Both the position numbers and the translations under genes were made by a program. Below the pieces are notes generated by a model, which worked only from the letters and a program-made list of their open reading frames with translations, was not told where the DNA came from and did no database searches. Shown here in pieces: positions 1 through 8,946 of a DNA stretch of 33,886 bases; position 1 is the first letter of the stretch; every line of letters starts with the position of its first letter. Origin of the DNA: Sulfolobales archaeon (GTDB lineage: Archaea > Thermoproteota > Thermoprotei_A > Sulfolobales > AG1); NCBI GenBank assembly GCA_038897115.1, contig JAWAXC010000009.1, positions 1 through 33,886 on the forward strand, given 5' to 3'.

Positions 1-157
1 CTGCGATAGGCCTCTCAGTAGGTATGTGGAAGAAGTTAGTCGTATAGGCTATATTAGCAGTTGACACCAGGTAGAGGGCGTCCAAACCCCTCCTAGCCAT
101 CTCAGAGGTTATAGCCAATACCCTCCTCTCAACCTCCCTCCTCGAGATAACAAGCAT
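1..157 (-). CDS. M24-family metallopeptidase (Xaa-Pro dipeptidase type), N-terminal part
   Basis: This is a partial gene running off the left edge; only about 52 N-terminal codons are present. The ATG at 157 follows a GGTGAT Shine-Dalgarno with a short spacer, and no stop occurs in frame down to base 1. The peptide reads RRGLDALYLVSTANIAYTTN and then continues FFHIPTERPIA. This is the creatinase/prolidase N-terminal signature (substrate-recognition domain: an ALxVxxxxNIxYxTxF strand, then a TERPIA segment). Family members hydrolyse X-Pro dipeptides or related amide bonds with a dinuclear metal site in the C-terminal domain, which lies outside the window. The adjacent 600 bp upstream has no other gene, so it probably has its own promoter in the A/T-rich stretch 165-215. 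Confidence 0.8.
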   Translation of the reverse strand, partial: MLVISRREVERRVLAITSEMARRGLDALYLVSTANIAYTTNFFHIPTERPIA

Positions 158-616
158 AGAATCACCAAAAATATATCGATAAGACCTATAAAAAACAAAA
201 ATATTATCTAATATATGGGATGAGGTTCTTTTCGGGGACCCGATCGATGGGGAAGCGGATATCCACCGACCGAGGATGATGAGGGCCCGATATTGTGAAA
301 GGTGATCAAGGATCAAGCGTCTGATCGAAACAACCGTCACCAGCTATATCTAATAGCTTCGATAATAACACAGTAGCCATCAGAGACTAAAGGCTATAAT
401 CTACTGCGAGACAGGCCAAGTGACGTCTGCCAACGAAACTTCCCGACCCCCTTGAGAAATGAGTGGGTATCAAGAGGGAAGCCAGTATATCCTAATAAGG
501 GCAACTACATAGCCGGTAAGCCGAGATATTAGTATTAATATAGGTATCTAGACTGCGGCTTCTTGATGAGCATAAGCTACCTTGCTTTTTAGCTATTAAT
601 GTAATGCCTCCCCGAT

Positions 617-704
617 TCTCCCGGGTGATTCAGAGACGATCTCCAGGATCTTCTAAGGAGTTTCAGGAGATCCGTCGAAGGGGGATCGATGAATCCCCGG
701 GAGA
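617..704. repeat. Nested inverted repeats with alternative pairings
   Basis: An outer pair TCTCCCGGG (617-625) and CCCGGGAGA (696-704) is perfectly complementary over 9 bp. Inside it, GATCTCC (638-644) pairs with GGAGATC (666-672), extendable by two pairs across a bulge. A third hairpin, GGGGAT (681-686) with ATCCCC (693-698), shares bases 696-698 with the outer stem, so the two cannot form together. No coding frame explains the segment. It lies in the gene-free stretch 158-774, where I see no other feature apart from A/T-rich promoter-like sequence at 165-215. It could be a structured RNA, a protein-binding site or a mobile-element relic. Confidence 0.4.
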
Positions 705-774
705 TCCCAGGATATATATAGTCCGTTAACCAGGATCTGATAAGGAATATGACGAGCTATATATTTACACTAGA

Positions 775-1299
775 CTACCACGAGGACTTCATATTGAGAA
801 GCCTCTCGGATGAAAAGACACAGCCCGAGAATAGGATAGCAATGCCCACTGTAAAGCCTGTAAGAGATGCAAAAAGACAGTGCATCAAAACCCCGCAACC
901 TACTGCATAGGAGATACTAAAGGATGAAGTATAATCAGTATAAACATAATATGAAAAACCAGAGGAACTAGAAGAAAAAGGTAAGATCCTAGAAACGATA
1001 GTGAGGAATCCTGGGATAACGCCACCCCAGCTAGCGAGGATAATGTAGAAGAGTGAAAAAACAATAGCAAACCACATAACAGAACTCAAAAAACAAAACC
1101 TAGTAATAACAAGGGGAAAAACAAACAACATACACCCAACAAAGCTGGGAGTCATAATAGCTAGAATAGCAAAACAAAAAACAAAGATCATCCCAGAATC
1201 AACCGGGATAGAATAGAGAAAAAGATCCTGGGAGATCAAAAAGATCATATGATCAAAGATCAAAACAGATCCGAGAAGGAAAAGATCCCGAGGAATCAT
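775..1299 (-). CDS. Possible small multi-pass membrane protein (doubtful)
   Basis: A 174-codon open frame encodes an unusually hydrophobic peptide with about four stretches long enough to cross a membrane, for example IFVFCFAILAIM, VMWFAIVFSLFYIILA and FASLTGFTVGIAILF. It is rich in Phe, Cys and Ser. I do not recognise a family. Against it: its 5' end lies inside the purine-rich CRISPR leader, and the T-rich complement of such DNA naturally yields hydrophobic open frames. I saw no convincing Shine-Dalgarno in front of the ATG at 1299. For it: the frame is long, the codons look ordinary for this genome, and it ends in a clean TAG. If real, it diverges from the array and shares its upstream region with the leader. 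Confidence 0.3.
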   Translation of the reverse strand: MIPRDLFLLGSVLIFDHMIFLISQDLFLYSIPVDSGMIFVFCFAILAIMTPSFVGCMLFVFPLVITRFCFLSSVMWFAIVFSLFYIILASWGGVIPGFLTIVSRILPFSSSSSGFSYYVYTDYTSSFSISYAVGCGVLMHCLFASLTGFTVGIAILFSGCVFSSERLLNMKSSW

Positions 1300-1431
1300 C
1301 CCGAAAGATCCCAGGATGATCTAGATCAAAAATCTTTGAGACTAATAAGCATTGTGGTCATCAAAAACATAGATCGAAAACCAGATCTTCACTTATATAC
1401 CCCAATAAGAAAAATAATAATAGAGCAAAAA
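1186..1431 (+). promoter_or_regulatory. CRISPR leader, GATC-dense
   Basis: This purine-rich, A-rich stretch is immediately upstream of the array on the side from which the repeat is read. GATC occurs about 13 times between 1186 and 1437 (chance expectation is about one), often as AAGATC or AGATCA. AAGATCC recurs near 1222, 1282 and 1305. AGATCCCAGGAT at 1306-1317 is repeated exactly at 702-713. The orientation is set by the repeat, whose ATTGAAAG end forms the crRNA 5' handle in related type I-A systems, so the leader must be on this side. The left boundary is my estimate. Confidence 0.6.
1393..1399 (+). promoter_or_regulatory. TATA box of the CRISPR array promoter
   Basis: TTATATA lies about 39 nt upstream of the degenerate repeat at 1432. 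Archaeal transcription starts about 25 nt downstream of the box, which predicts a start near 1420, just before the first repeat-like sequence. This position matches leader promoters in Sulfolobales-type arrays. It is a prediction from spacing and composition only. Confidence 0.45.
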
Positions 1432-1455
1432 ACTGATCTACTATAGAACTGAGCA
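1432..1455 (+). repeat. Degenerate CRISPR repeat at the leader end
   Basis: The segment matches positions 3-17 of the array repeat exactly (TGATCTACTATAGAA) but differs at positions 1, 2, 18 and 22-24, so the ATTGAAAG handle is lost (it reads ACTGAGCA). Only 24 nt (1456-1479) separate it from the first intact repeat, against about 37-46 nt elsewhere in the array. It would not be expected to yield a standard crRNA. Confidence 0.75.
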
Positions 1456-1479
1456 AGATCAAAAAACACAACTAGATCA

Positions 1480-4400
1480 GATGATCTACTATAGAATTGA
1501 AAGTACCAACCCCCGAAAAGGGGAGCCAGCAGCCAAATAAGATGATCTACTATAGAATTGAAAGAGCATGCTGGGTCTGACAGGCCAGGCGATCTATGGG
1601 CTTCTCTGATGATCTACTATAGAATTGAAAGTTGCTGTACCTACATTGACATATGAATTGCTATAGATAGATGCGATGATCTACTATAGAATTGAAAGAA
1701 TAGTAATAGTAATAGTATATAGATCTAGTAGTAGTAGTAAGATGATCTACTATAGAATTGAAAGTTGATATAAGATACACTATTCTAAGCCTTGCTTTGA
1801 AAAACGCTGATGATCTACTATAGAATTGAAAGCCCCATCTCCCAACAGCTAGACAGACAACAAAACCCAGCAAGATGATCTACTATAGAATTGAAAGAAA
1901 GACTACGAAAAGGTGGATGACCCAGATAGACTGGCGGCGAGATGATCTACTATAGAATTGAAAGTAAAGGGGAGAGGCTGTGGCTGCCCAGAGGGTTATA
2001 TAAGAGATGATCTACTATAGAATTGAAAGCAGTGGATGGATAAGAATCGAGGCATAGATCAATGAGCTTCAGGATGATCTACTATAGAATTGAAAGTTCG
2101 AAAGAGCGTCTAGTAGAGCCCCGAATACAGGGATATCTGATGATCTACTATAGAATTGAAAGAGGTTTTAGATAGATCACGCCACCTTTTTGCCCAACAG
2201 CATGATGATCTACTATAGAATTGAAAGGCACCTGTGAACCCTGTTGAATGCCCAGGTGATCAGTGGTATGATGATCTACTATAGAATTGAAAGTTTTGCA
2301 TTTCTCGATCGTTTTATGCTTAGGGCTATTGCTATGATGATCTACTATAGAATTGAAAGCTCGTTAGTCCCAGTTGACCAAGAGACAAGAGATGGATTTG
2401 TGATGATCTACTATAGAATTGAAAGGATCAGGTGGATCCACGATATCTAGTGCCTAGAACACTTAACATGATGATCTACTATAGAATTGAAAGCGTGTAT
2501 AAGGGGCACAGCTATGGCTTTCTCGATGCGTGGCTGATGATCTACTATAGAATTGAAAGGGCATTGACAGCCCAAGCGATCCACTCGTCCACTGAGGGCT
2601 CTGATGATCTACTATAGAATTGAAAGACAGGATACCGTGCAACGGAGTCTGTTATCTGGTGGTGGATGATCTACTATAGAATTGAAAGTTCTCTTGGAAT
2701 GAGACACTAAGAGCCGAAGCAGAAAGACGATGATCTACTATAGAATTGAAAGCGGTCTACTTGGGTTGCTCACCAATCTGCTACTCAGAGGCCCATGATG
2801 ATCTACTATAGAATTGAAAGATAACGTGGTGGGTACTATGATAGTACCTTAATAGTACTATGATGATCTACTATAGAATTGAAAGCTTCTGACCTCAACC
2901 GCGGCACTGTGCAGCTATCACCAGTATGATGATCTACTATAGAATTGAAAGCAATACACAATACAGCCTACCACACCTGGGGCTGGAGGGAGATGATCTA
3001 CTATAGAATTGAAAGCTATTCTTGATAATCTTAGCTCTAGCTCATATTGCTCCATCTTTCCTTGATGATCTACTATAGAATTGAAAGAAGAGCCCTCCTC
3101 CTCTCAATCTGAACTCTGACGTCTTCTAGATGATCTACTATAGAATTGAAAGTCGCTATACTCTTTTTCGATCTCAACAAGCCCTTGACCCGCGATGATC
3201 TACTATAGAATTGAAAGATATAAGTTGCTGAGGGGTTGGAGGAGGAGATGGAGGATCCGGATGATCTACTATAGAATTGAAAGACTCTGTCTAGGAAGAC
3301 GCTTCCGTTGTATGCTAGGTAGTATAGATGATCTACTATAGAATTGAAAGGACGATGATCTCGACGACGATTGTGACGACAACCCTCTCAAGGATGATCT
3401 ACTATAGAATTGAAAGTCTATACTCGCCCCGTGTCATGGCGAGAACATCAACGGGGCCGGATGATCTACTATAGAATTGAAAGCCCAGGATGCTGGGCAG
3501 CTTAGGTGGTGTAAATACAACAAGGATGATCTACTATAGAATTGAAAGCAGACAGATATCTCCACCTAGCTGTGAGATGCTCAAGCACTTGCCGATGATC
3601 TACTATAGAATTGAAAGGCTGTATAAGATTTAGCGCGGGGATCCCCCTTCTAAATATTTTTGATGATCTACTATAGAATTGAAAGTCACCCTTTTCTGCT
3701 ATCTGTTAGATATGGCTATAGGAGATCTAGATGATCTACTATAGAATTGAAAGAGCTGTCTTCGGCAGAAGCCCTGGGGATGAGGGTAGGGGGCCGATGA
3801 TCTACTATAGAATTGAAAGGAGAACCAGTTAATAATCTGTCCTTCTCTTGATTCTGTTTTCGATGATCTACTATAGAATTGAAAGCTTCCATCGGTGAAA
3901 TAGGTCGCCACAAGAACACTGTCAAGATGATCTACTATAGAATTGAAAGAGGCTGTGAGAAAGCAGTCGCAACCCACATAGCAAACCTCATGATGATCTA
4001 CTATAGAATTGAAAGGGCTTCTGTGATAACAGATCATCAATGTATTTCAATAAACGATGATCTACTATAGAATTGAAAGTTTACATAATTCTAACTCACT
4101 TAGAAACTCCTTCTTCTTATCTGATGATCTACTATAGAATTGAAAGTTATACCTCTACTATATAATTCTAATACGCTATAGTTTGGGATGATCTACTATA
4201 GAATTGAAAGGATCAGCTACACAGGGCCAACAACAAATATATCAGGTAGAGGATGATCTACTATAGAATTGAAAGCCCACTCATTGTCAAAGGGGCATCA
4301 GATATATTTAGTGTCGGGATGATCTACTATAGAATTGAAAGACACTTGGACTGCACATATACGTCGAGGCTGTGAACTGCTAGATGATCTACTATAGAAT

Positions 4401-6655
4401 TGAAAGGTTTTATACACGACACTACACGCCTTTGCCAAAGCCAGAGCTGATGATCTACTATAGAATTGAAAGACTAGCTTTTTTAACCAGATAAGTACCT
4501 CCGTCTCGCTCAGATGATCTACTATAGAATTGAAAGCTGATCATAGTTAAATGGGATTGATCCTTGGATCACTATCCTGATGATCTACTATAGAATTGAA
4601 AGATATACTCTAGACATTCTTTCTCTGCTTTTTCTCTCCTCATTTTCTGATGATCTACTATAGAATTGAAAGAGGAAAACACTTGACACACAGCTAGCCC
4701 AGCTTCTAAAAGATGATCTACTATAGAATTGAAAGCACTAGCTGTTATTGCTGCAATCGCGGGGTCAAGCTTTCTAGGATGATCTACTATAGAATTGAAA
4801 GAGCTTGCTTGCTATTGCCCTTGCAATGAAAGTGGGGTGTCTAAGGATGATCTACTATAGAATTGAAAGATATAGAGCGCCCGCTCATACACAAGATCCT
4901 CATCGCTTCTAGATGATCTACTATAGAATTGAAAGTATTGCGAGGAGCAAGATAGTAGATCTGTTGCTGAGGATCCAGATGATCTACTATAGAATTGAAA
5001 GTATTATATGGCCCCGTAGGTGGAAATGCTGGCCTCGCTGATGATCTACTATAGAATTGAAAGCTACTTTAAAACCATAGCTACTTGAGAGTAGATAATA
5101 GCTATAGATGATCTACTATAGAATTGAAAGGTATTCACACCGAAATCCGCAACACTCATCCCTACCACCCCCTGATGATCTACTATAGAATTGAAAGCAT
5201 ATACAGACTGTACTGCGAAGAACAGCCAGAGAAACCAAGATGATCTACTATAGAATTGAAAGGCTAACAGAAATAGAGAAAAAGCTATTCGACAGGCTGA
5301 TGATCTACTATAGAATTGAAAGGACACAGTGGTGGCAAGGGCTCTTGAGGAGAACCAAGACGATGATGATCTACTATAGAATTGAAAGAGATGTTATCAG
5401 GGATGTGATAGATGCTCACAGGGCTGTCTATGATGATCTACTATAGAATTGAAAGGCAAGCTATGCTCGATGAATTTCCTCGTGATGTCATATATCTCTC
5501 GATGATCTACTATAGAATTGAAAGGAAAAGTCGGTGGTGTCTATAAGTACTTCTACTATAGGTTCCTGATGATCTACTATAGAATTGAAAGGTATATACA
5601 TACTCAACGTCTATTATCCCCTCTAAGGCAGCGATGATCTACTATAGAATTGAAAGGTTGAGGCTACTCTATCGCTCGATGTAACTGTTGAGTGAGGTGA
5701 TGATGATCTACTATAGAATTGAAAGATGCTATCATTAGCCTGAATGCCTTCTCAAACTTCTCTACTGTGATGATCTACTATAGAATTGAAAGATGGCATA
5801 TTGCTTTAGGGGTAGTTCTAGCCTCTATCCAGTAGATGATCTACTATAGAATTGAAAGGAGGAGAGAGCTGCACCCGCTGATAGCAGCAGCAATAATGTT
5901 CGATGATCTACTATAGAATTGAAAGCGATGTGAAATCGCTTAGAGTATTCACCAAGGTTGTGAATGCATGATGATCTACTATAGAATTGAAAGGAGCTGA
6001 TAACGATATACGACACTGATTATCTGGTCAAAGCTGATGATCTACTATAGAATTGAAAGATGGGTCGTCGAAGACCTGTACAATGATCTCGTTGCCCGAT
6101 ACCGAGATGATCTACTATAGAATTGAAAGGACCCCGATCATCCAGCTTCTCCACAAAGCATCCAGCCCTTTGATGATCTACTATAGAATTGAAAGCCTTG
6201 TTCTCGTCATATTTCGTTTCCGCCACAAGGTATTTGATGATCTACTATAGAATTGAAAGTTATAAGGGCAAAAATCGATTATTTTGAAGGGGTTAAGAGG
6301 GATGATCTACTATAGAATTGAAAGCTGCCCCGCTGTACCTGCTATGCCCTGGCGGGGGGTTTAGAGATGATCTACTATAGAATTGAAAGTCAAGCGGCAC
6401 AGGGAAAAGCCCAACCATAGAGATTATAAGCCTAGATGATCTACTATAGAATTGAAAGTCTATAGAGGACGCCTAAGGCTTTGTTAAGCTCTCTATACAC
6501 CCGATGATCTACTATAGAATTGAAAGCTTCACAAACGGCACCATATGCCTCGAGGGGCATAGAGTGGATGATCTACTATAGAATTGAAAGTAACAGCGTA
6601 TCTAACCAATCTTCCTCATTAACTTCCTCTAGATGATCTACTATAGAATTGAAAG
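1480..6655 (+). CRISPR. CRISPR array, 79 repeats and 78 spacers (Sulfolobales-like repeat)
   Basis: The 24-nt repeat begins GATGATCTACTATAG and ends AATTGAAAG. I count 79 copies, the first at 1480-1503 and the last at 6632-6655, and saw no substitution in any. Spacers are about 37-46 nt, mean 42. The repeat differs by few bases from known Sulfolobus repeats served by type I-A and often type III effectors, which fixes the reading direction as plus and puts the leader on the left. The last repeat is intact, with no trailer decay. No cas gene lies in the window, so processing and interference must rely on loci elsewhere. Spacers with unusual composition include 1699-1740 (AGT/AAT triplet runs) and 2821-2861 (internal palindrome). 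Open frames inside the array are translations of the repeat and are not genes. Confidence 0.98.
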
Positions 6656-6785
6656 TGAAGTGAGATGGGAAGCGACGTTAAGATATATTGGGAGGATAGG
6701 GGGATAGTATGTATGTGATAGCCCTTTATAGCTGAATACCTTGCCTGTGGGGTGGTGATGTTTATCGGCTTTCTATGTTCTGGTG

Positions 6786-7712
6786 TTAGGGTCTATGTTT
6801 TCTGCTGATTATGTAGATGCTGGCTAGAATAGCTATGGTTACTACTGCTATGAATGCATATGGTCTATAGTCTATGATGGGCTCTAACGTTCTAGCCTTT
6901 ATTATAGCCCCTGAATACTCTATTGCGAAGAGTTTGCATCCGGAGATCTCTCTTATAGCTTTTGCGAGTTGGATGCCTAGCTCGGTTATCTGGTCTGGAG
7001 ATAGATCGCCTTTATCATCTGTATAGACTATCGATATGATTGGAAGCCTGCCCACAGCACCTCCGAGGCTTATACTTAGGTTCCTCCCCAGCTTAACGCT
7101 ATACTCTCTTAAGATATTCTCCAAAGCCCTCTGGTGATCCATGTTCCACTCTATAAATCTATCCACATCAAATGTCTCTGGAGATACCGCCCGCATATAT
7201 AGCTTCAAGCCATGTGCTGTGAGAATAGCGCTTAGGTTCCCACTTATATTCAGAGCCTTCTCTAAATCCCGATCAGAGATCATTACAACCGCCACAGGAT
7301 TCGATATCGTGTTAAGGATTTGGAGACCTCTATAAGTTATATTTACACTAGACATCATCCTTTCAATATCATCCAAGATGTAGAGTAGATTACCAGCACC
7401 GCTAGCAGGGGGCAAGCCCTGGGGACTCGATACCTCTCTAGAGCCTCCAAATACAGCCCTCTCATACGGGCTATAAAGGGGATCGTATGGAGCTAAGATA
7501 TAGTGGTATATAGGCACATACCCACAGCCATCCCTATAATAGGCTATAGGCTCAGGATCTATATAGAGGAAAACACTAGGAGCAACCTCCGATAAAAGCC
7601 CAGGAGAAGGCACACCACCTCGAACCAGTATAACCTGGGCTAGCGGTGATGAGACCCCAACCACTAAAAAGACTAGGAAGAGAGCTATAGCCATAGCATT
7701 AGAAGATCTCAT
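6786..7712 (-). CDS. Membrane-anchored extracellular protein of unknown function
   Basis: The product is about 308 aa and I recognise no family. An N-terminal hydrophobic segment (AIALFLVFLVVGVSSPLAQ) looks like a signal sequence. A second at the C-terminus (FIAVVTIAILASIYIIS) is followed by basic residues RKHRP, so the body of roughly 250 residues should sit outside the cell, held by a C-terminal anchor. The body has several N-x-S/T glycosylation sequons, for example NIT, NIS, NLS. I chose the ATG at 7712 because GGTGAT lies four bases in front of it; a GTG at 7721 is in frame but overlaps that site. The start region overlaps the stop codon of an upstream remnant (7718), so the gene was probably once translationally coupled to it. 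Confidence 0.75.
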   Translation of the reverse strand: MRSSNAMAIALFLVFLVVGVSSPLAQVILVRGGVPSPGLLSEVAPSVFLYIDPEPIAYYRDGCGYVPIYHYILAPYDPLYSPYERAVFGGSREVSSPQGLPPASGAGNLLYILDDIERMMSSVNITYRGLQILNTISNPVAVVMISDRDLEKALNISGNLSAILTAHGLKLYMRAVSPETFDVDRFIEWNMDHQRALENILREYSVKLGRNLSISLGGAVGRLPIISIVYTDDKGDLSPDQITELGIQLAKAIREISGCKLFAIEYSGAIIKARTLEPIIDYRPYAFIAVVTIAILASIYIISRKHRP

Positions 7713-7717
7713 ATAGA

Positions 7718-7852
7718 TCACCCAGCAAGAAGGGTTGCAAACACGTAGACAGGGCTACCTCCCCAGAGGATCCCAGACGCTCCAGCCCAGGCCCAAAACT
7801 AATACACCAAGGGATCCTCATAGACGGACAACCCATCAATCCATCCCTTACT
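7718..7852 (-). pseudogene. Remnant of an upstream gene's 3' end
   Basis: A coding-looking frame reads GWIDGLSVYEDPLVY, then TAG (7799-7801), then FWAWAGASGILWGG and SPVYVFATLLAG, and ends at TGA (7718-7720). A TGA at 7853-7855 closes it upstream. The Trp/Gly/Ala-rich peptide resembles the end of a membrane or surface protein. The terminal TGA overlaps the ribosome-binding region of the next gene, the usual arrangement for neighbouring operon genes. I infer that an operon partner has been mostly deleted and what is left carries a nonsense codon. The segment is short, so chance cannot be excluded. Confidence 0.35.
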
Positions 7853-8236
7853 TCAATTAAATATTAGACCCATATAGATATAATGGTTATACTGATTTGT
7901 TAAAACAGTTGAACATAGAGAGAAACAATAGATCCATATCTATATACAAAAGCATATAGTTAACACCCTACCGAACCTCAAACTAAGAGCTGATCTCGCT
8001 ATATTAGATTAAATCATCATAGCAGGCCATGGATTTCACATGAGAATATCCAGCATAGATATGATAAAACAATTGACAAACCCAGCCTTTAAGACTGGTT
8101 TATGTTTTAAAGATTCTATTTTTTAGTGGATGGCCTCCCTCGCAAAGGGGTAATGCTCGAGACACCAGCAGAATCCTTTGCTTCTTTAGGGCGGGGAGGA
8201 GCTATAATATTATAAGTTTAAGCAGATATTATTGAG
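7853..8236. other. Intergenic region between divergent genes
   Basis: This stretch of about 380 bases holds no open frame I would call a gene. It is A/T-rich to about 8100. TATA-like sequence (ATAATATTATAAG, 8203-8215) lies upstream of the next gene, with an IS605-end-like hairpin just before it (8172-8200). Confidence 0.5.
8172..8200 (+). repeat. Hairpin resembling an IS200/IS605 right end (weak)
   Basis: The stretch AATCCTTTGCTTCTTTAGGG followed by CGGGGAGGA has the layout of the conserved 3' end of archaeal IS605-group elements: a pyrimidine stem such as CCTCGCC, a TTTAGG or TTCAGG loop, then GGCGGGG. Here the stem CCTT(T)GC with GCGGGG needs G-T pairs and one bulge. No tnpA or tnpB frame is next to it. 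It may be a scar left by an excised or degraded element, or a coincidence. Confidence 0.25.
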
Positions 8237-8248
8237 GTGGGGTTTGCA

Positions 8249-8797
8249 TTGTTTGCCAACCTTAGCAGAGATGAGATCGCGGTTCTAGCCTTGATCGCCG
8301 GGCTTGCCGATGAGAGAGGAATATTTAATAGGGGTCGTGATGCTAAGAAGCTTACCAAGCTGGCGTTTCTAGCATCGTATGCTGAAGAGGTGGATAGCAA
8401 TGGTATAAGGTTGCGGGGAAACCCACGTCTCGGGCTACGCTTCCATGTATACCTCTATGGTGTTGCTAGCAAGGATATCTATGGGATCCTGGATAGGCTT
8501 GTGGAGAAGGGCTTTCTAGAGCATGTCGATATCAATATATACTCTGTGAAAGTCTCTCTCAACGAGGTTCTCGGCGTTGTGAGAAGAATGGATGATGACC
8601 TCTACAGAGGAGTTGTTTTCGCGCTCAGCTATAGATATATGACTGGCGATGAGCTAGAAGGCTTCGTCAACGGCTTGCTAGGCATCGGAGGCCCCGAGAT
8701 CAAAGCACTAGTCTATGGCACCGAGGTACAGAAACTCATCGAAGCACGTGAACATGTCAAGAAACTGGAGGAAAAAGATATGATAGTTGATATATAA
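8249..8797 (+). CDS. Panacea/SocA-like domain protein
   Basis: The product is about 182 aa. The core LTKLAFLASYAEE, then FHVYLYGVASKDIYGILDRL and VEKGFLE, follows the Panacea/SocA (DUF4065-like) pattern KLLFLxD...GPxSxxVxxxLDxL, and aligns by eye with the gene at 31069 (RLMKLLFLVDA...WLFGPFSREVLDALDTLV). Panacea domains serve as antitoxins in many toxin-antitoxin pairs and as regulators elsewhere. I prefer the TTG at 8249, nine bases after the Shine-Dalgarno GAGGTG (8234-8239); a GTG at 8237 is in frame but falls inside that site. A PIN-domain gene follows about 150 bp downstream on the same strand. Family assignment is by pattern only. Confidence 0.65.
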   Translation: MFANLSRDEIAVLALIAGLADERGIFNRGRDAKKLTKLAFLASYAEEVDSNGIRLRGNPRLGLRFHVYLYGVASKDIYGILDRLVEKGFLEHVDINIYSVKVSLNEVLGVVRRMDDDLYRGVVFALSYRYMTGDELEGFVNGLLGIGGPEIKALVYGTEVQKLIEAREHVKKLEEKDMIVDI

Positions 8798-8946
8798 GTG
8801 ATAATCAATGCTCGCTAGCAGGATTAAATATGAGCCCTCAAATTAGTTGGGATCTGATCTGGTTGTTACTCCTGAGATTCAACAGGGCTATAGAAACCTT
8901 AATCTATATTTCTATATCTGCAACTCTAGTTAAGTCAATAATTTAA

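Noticed and set aside
276-325. Possible C/D-box sRNA (ATGATGA near 276, CTGA near 321)
   Set aside because: No D' box (CTGA) is present between the two and the C' candidate is poor, so the required box set is incomplete.
1249-1446. 65-codon plus frame ending in the degenerate repeat
   Set aside because: It lies wholly in the leader, with GATC-driven composition (runs of Asp, Gln, Ile) and no ribosome-binding site.
2244-6250. Open frames inside the CRISPR array on both strands (peptides with MIYYRIE, FNSIVDH or FQFYSRSS)
   Set aside because: They are translations of the repeat in its different frames joined through spacers; the periodic peptide proves the artefact.
6632-6785. Leader on the right side of the array (reverse orientation)
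   Set aside because: The ATTGAAAG handle end of the repeat and the purine-rich, TATA-bearing DNA on the left fix the leader at the left; 6656-6785 has no leader-like composition.
7141-7335. Antisense frames within called genes, for example 7141-7335, 12259-12489, 13742-14113, 25062-25460, 28510-28848 and 30064-30444
   Set aside because: They are shadows of well-supported genes on the opposite strand, with Ser/Leu-rich or otherwise atypical composition.
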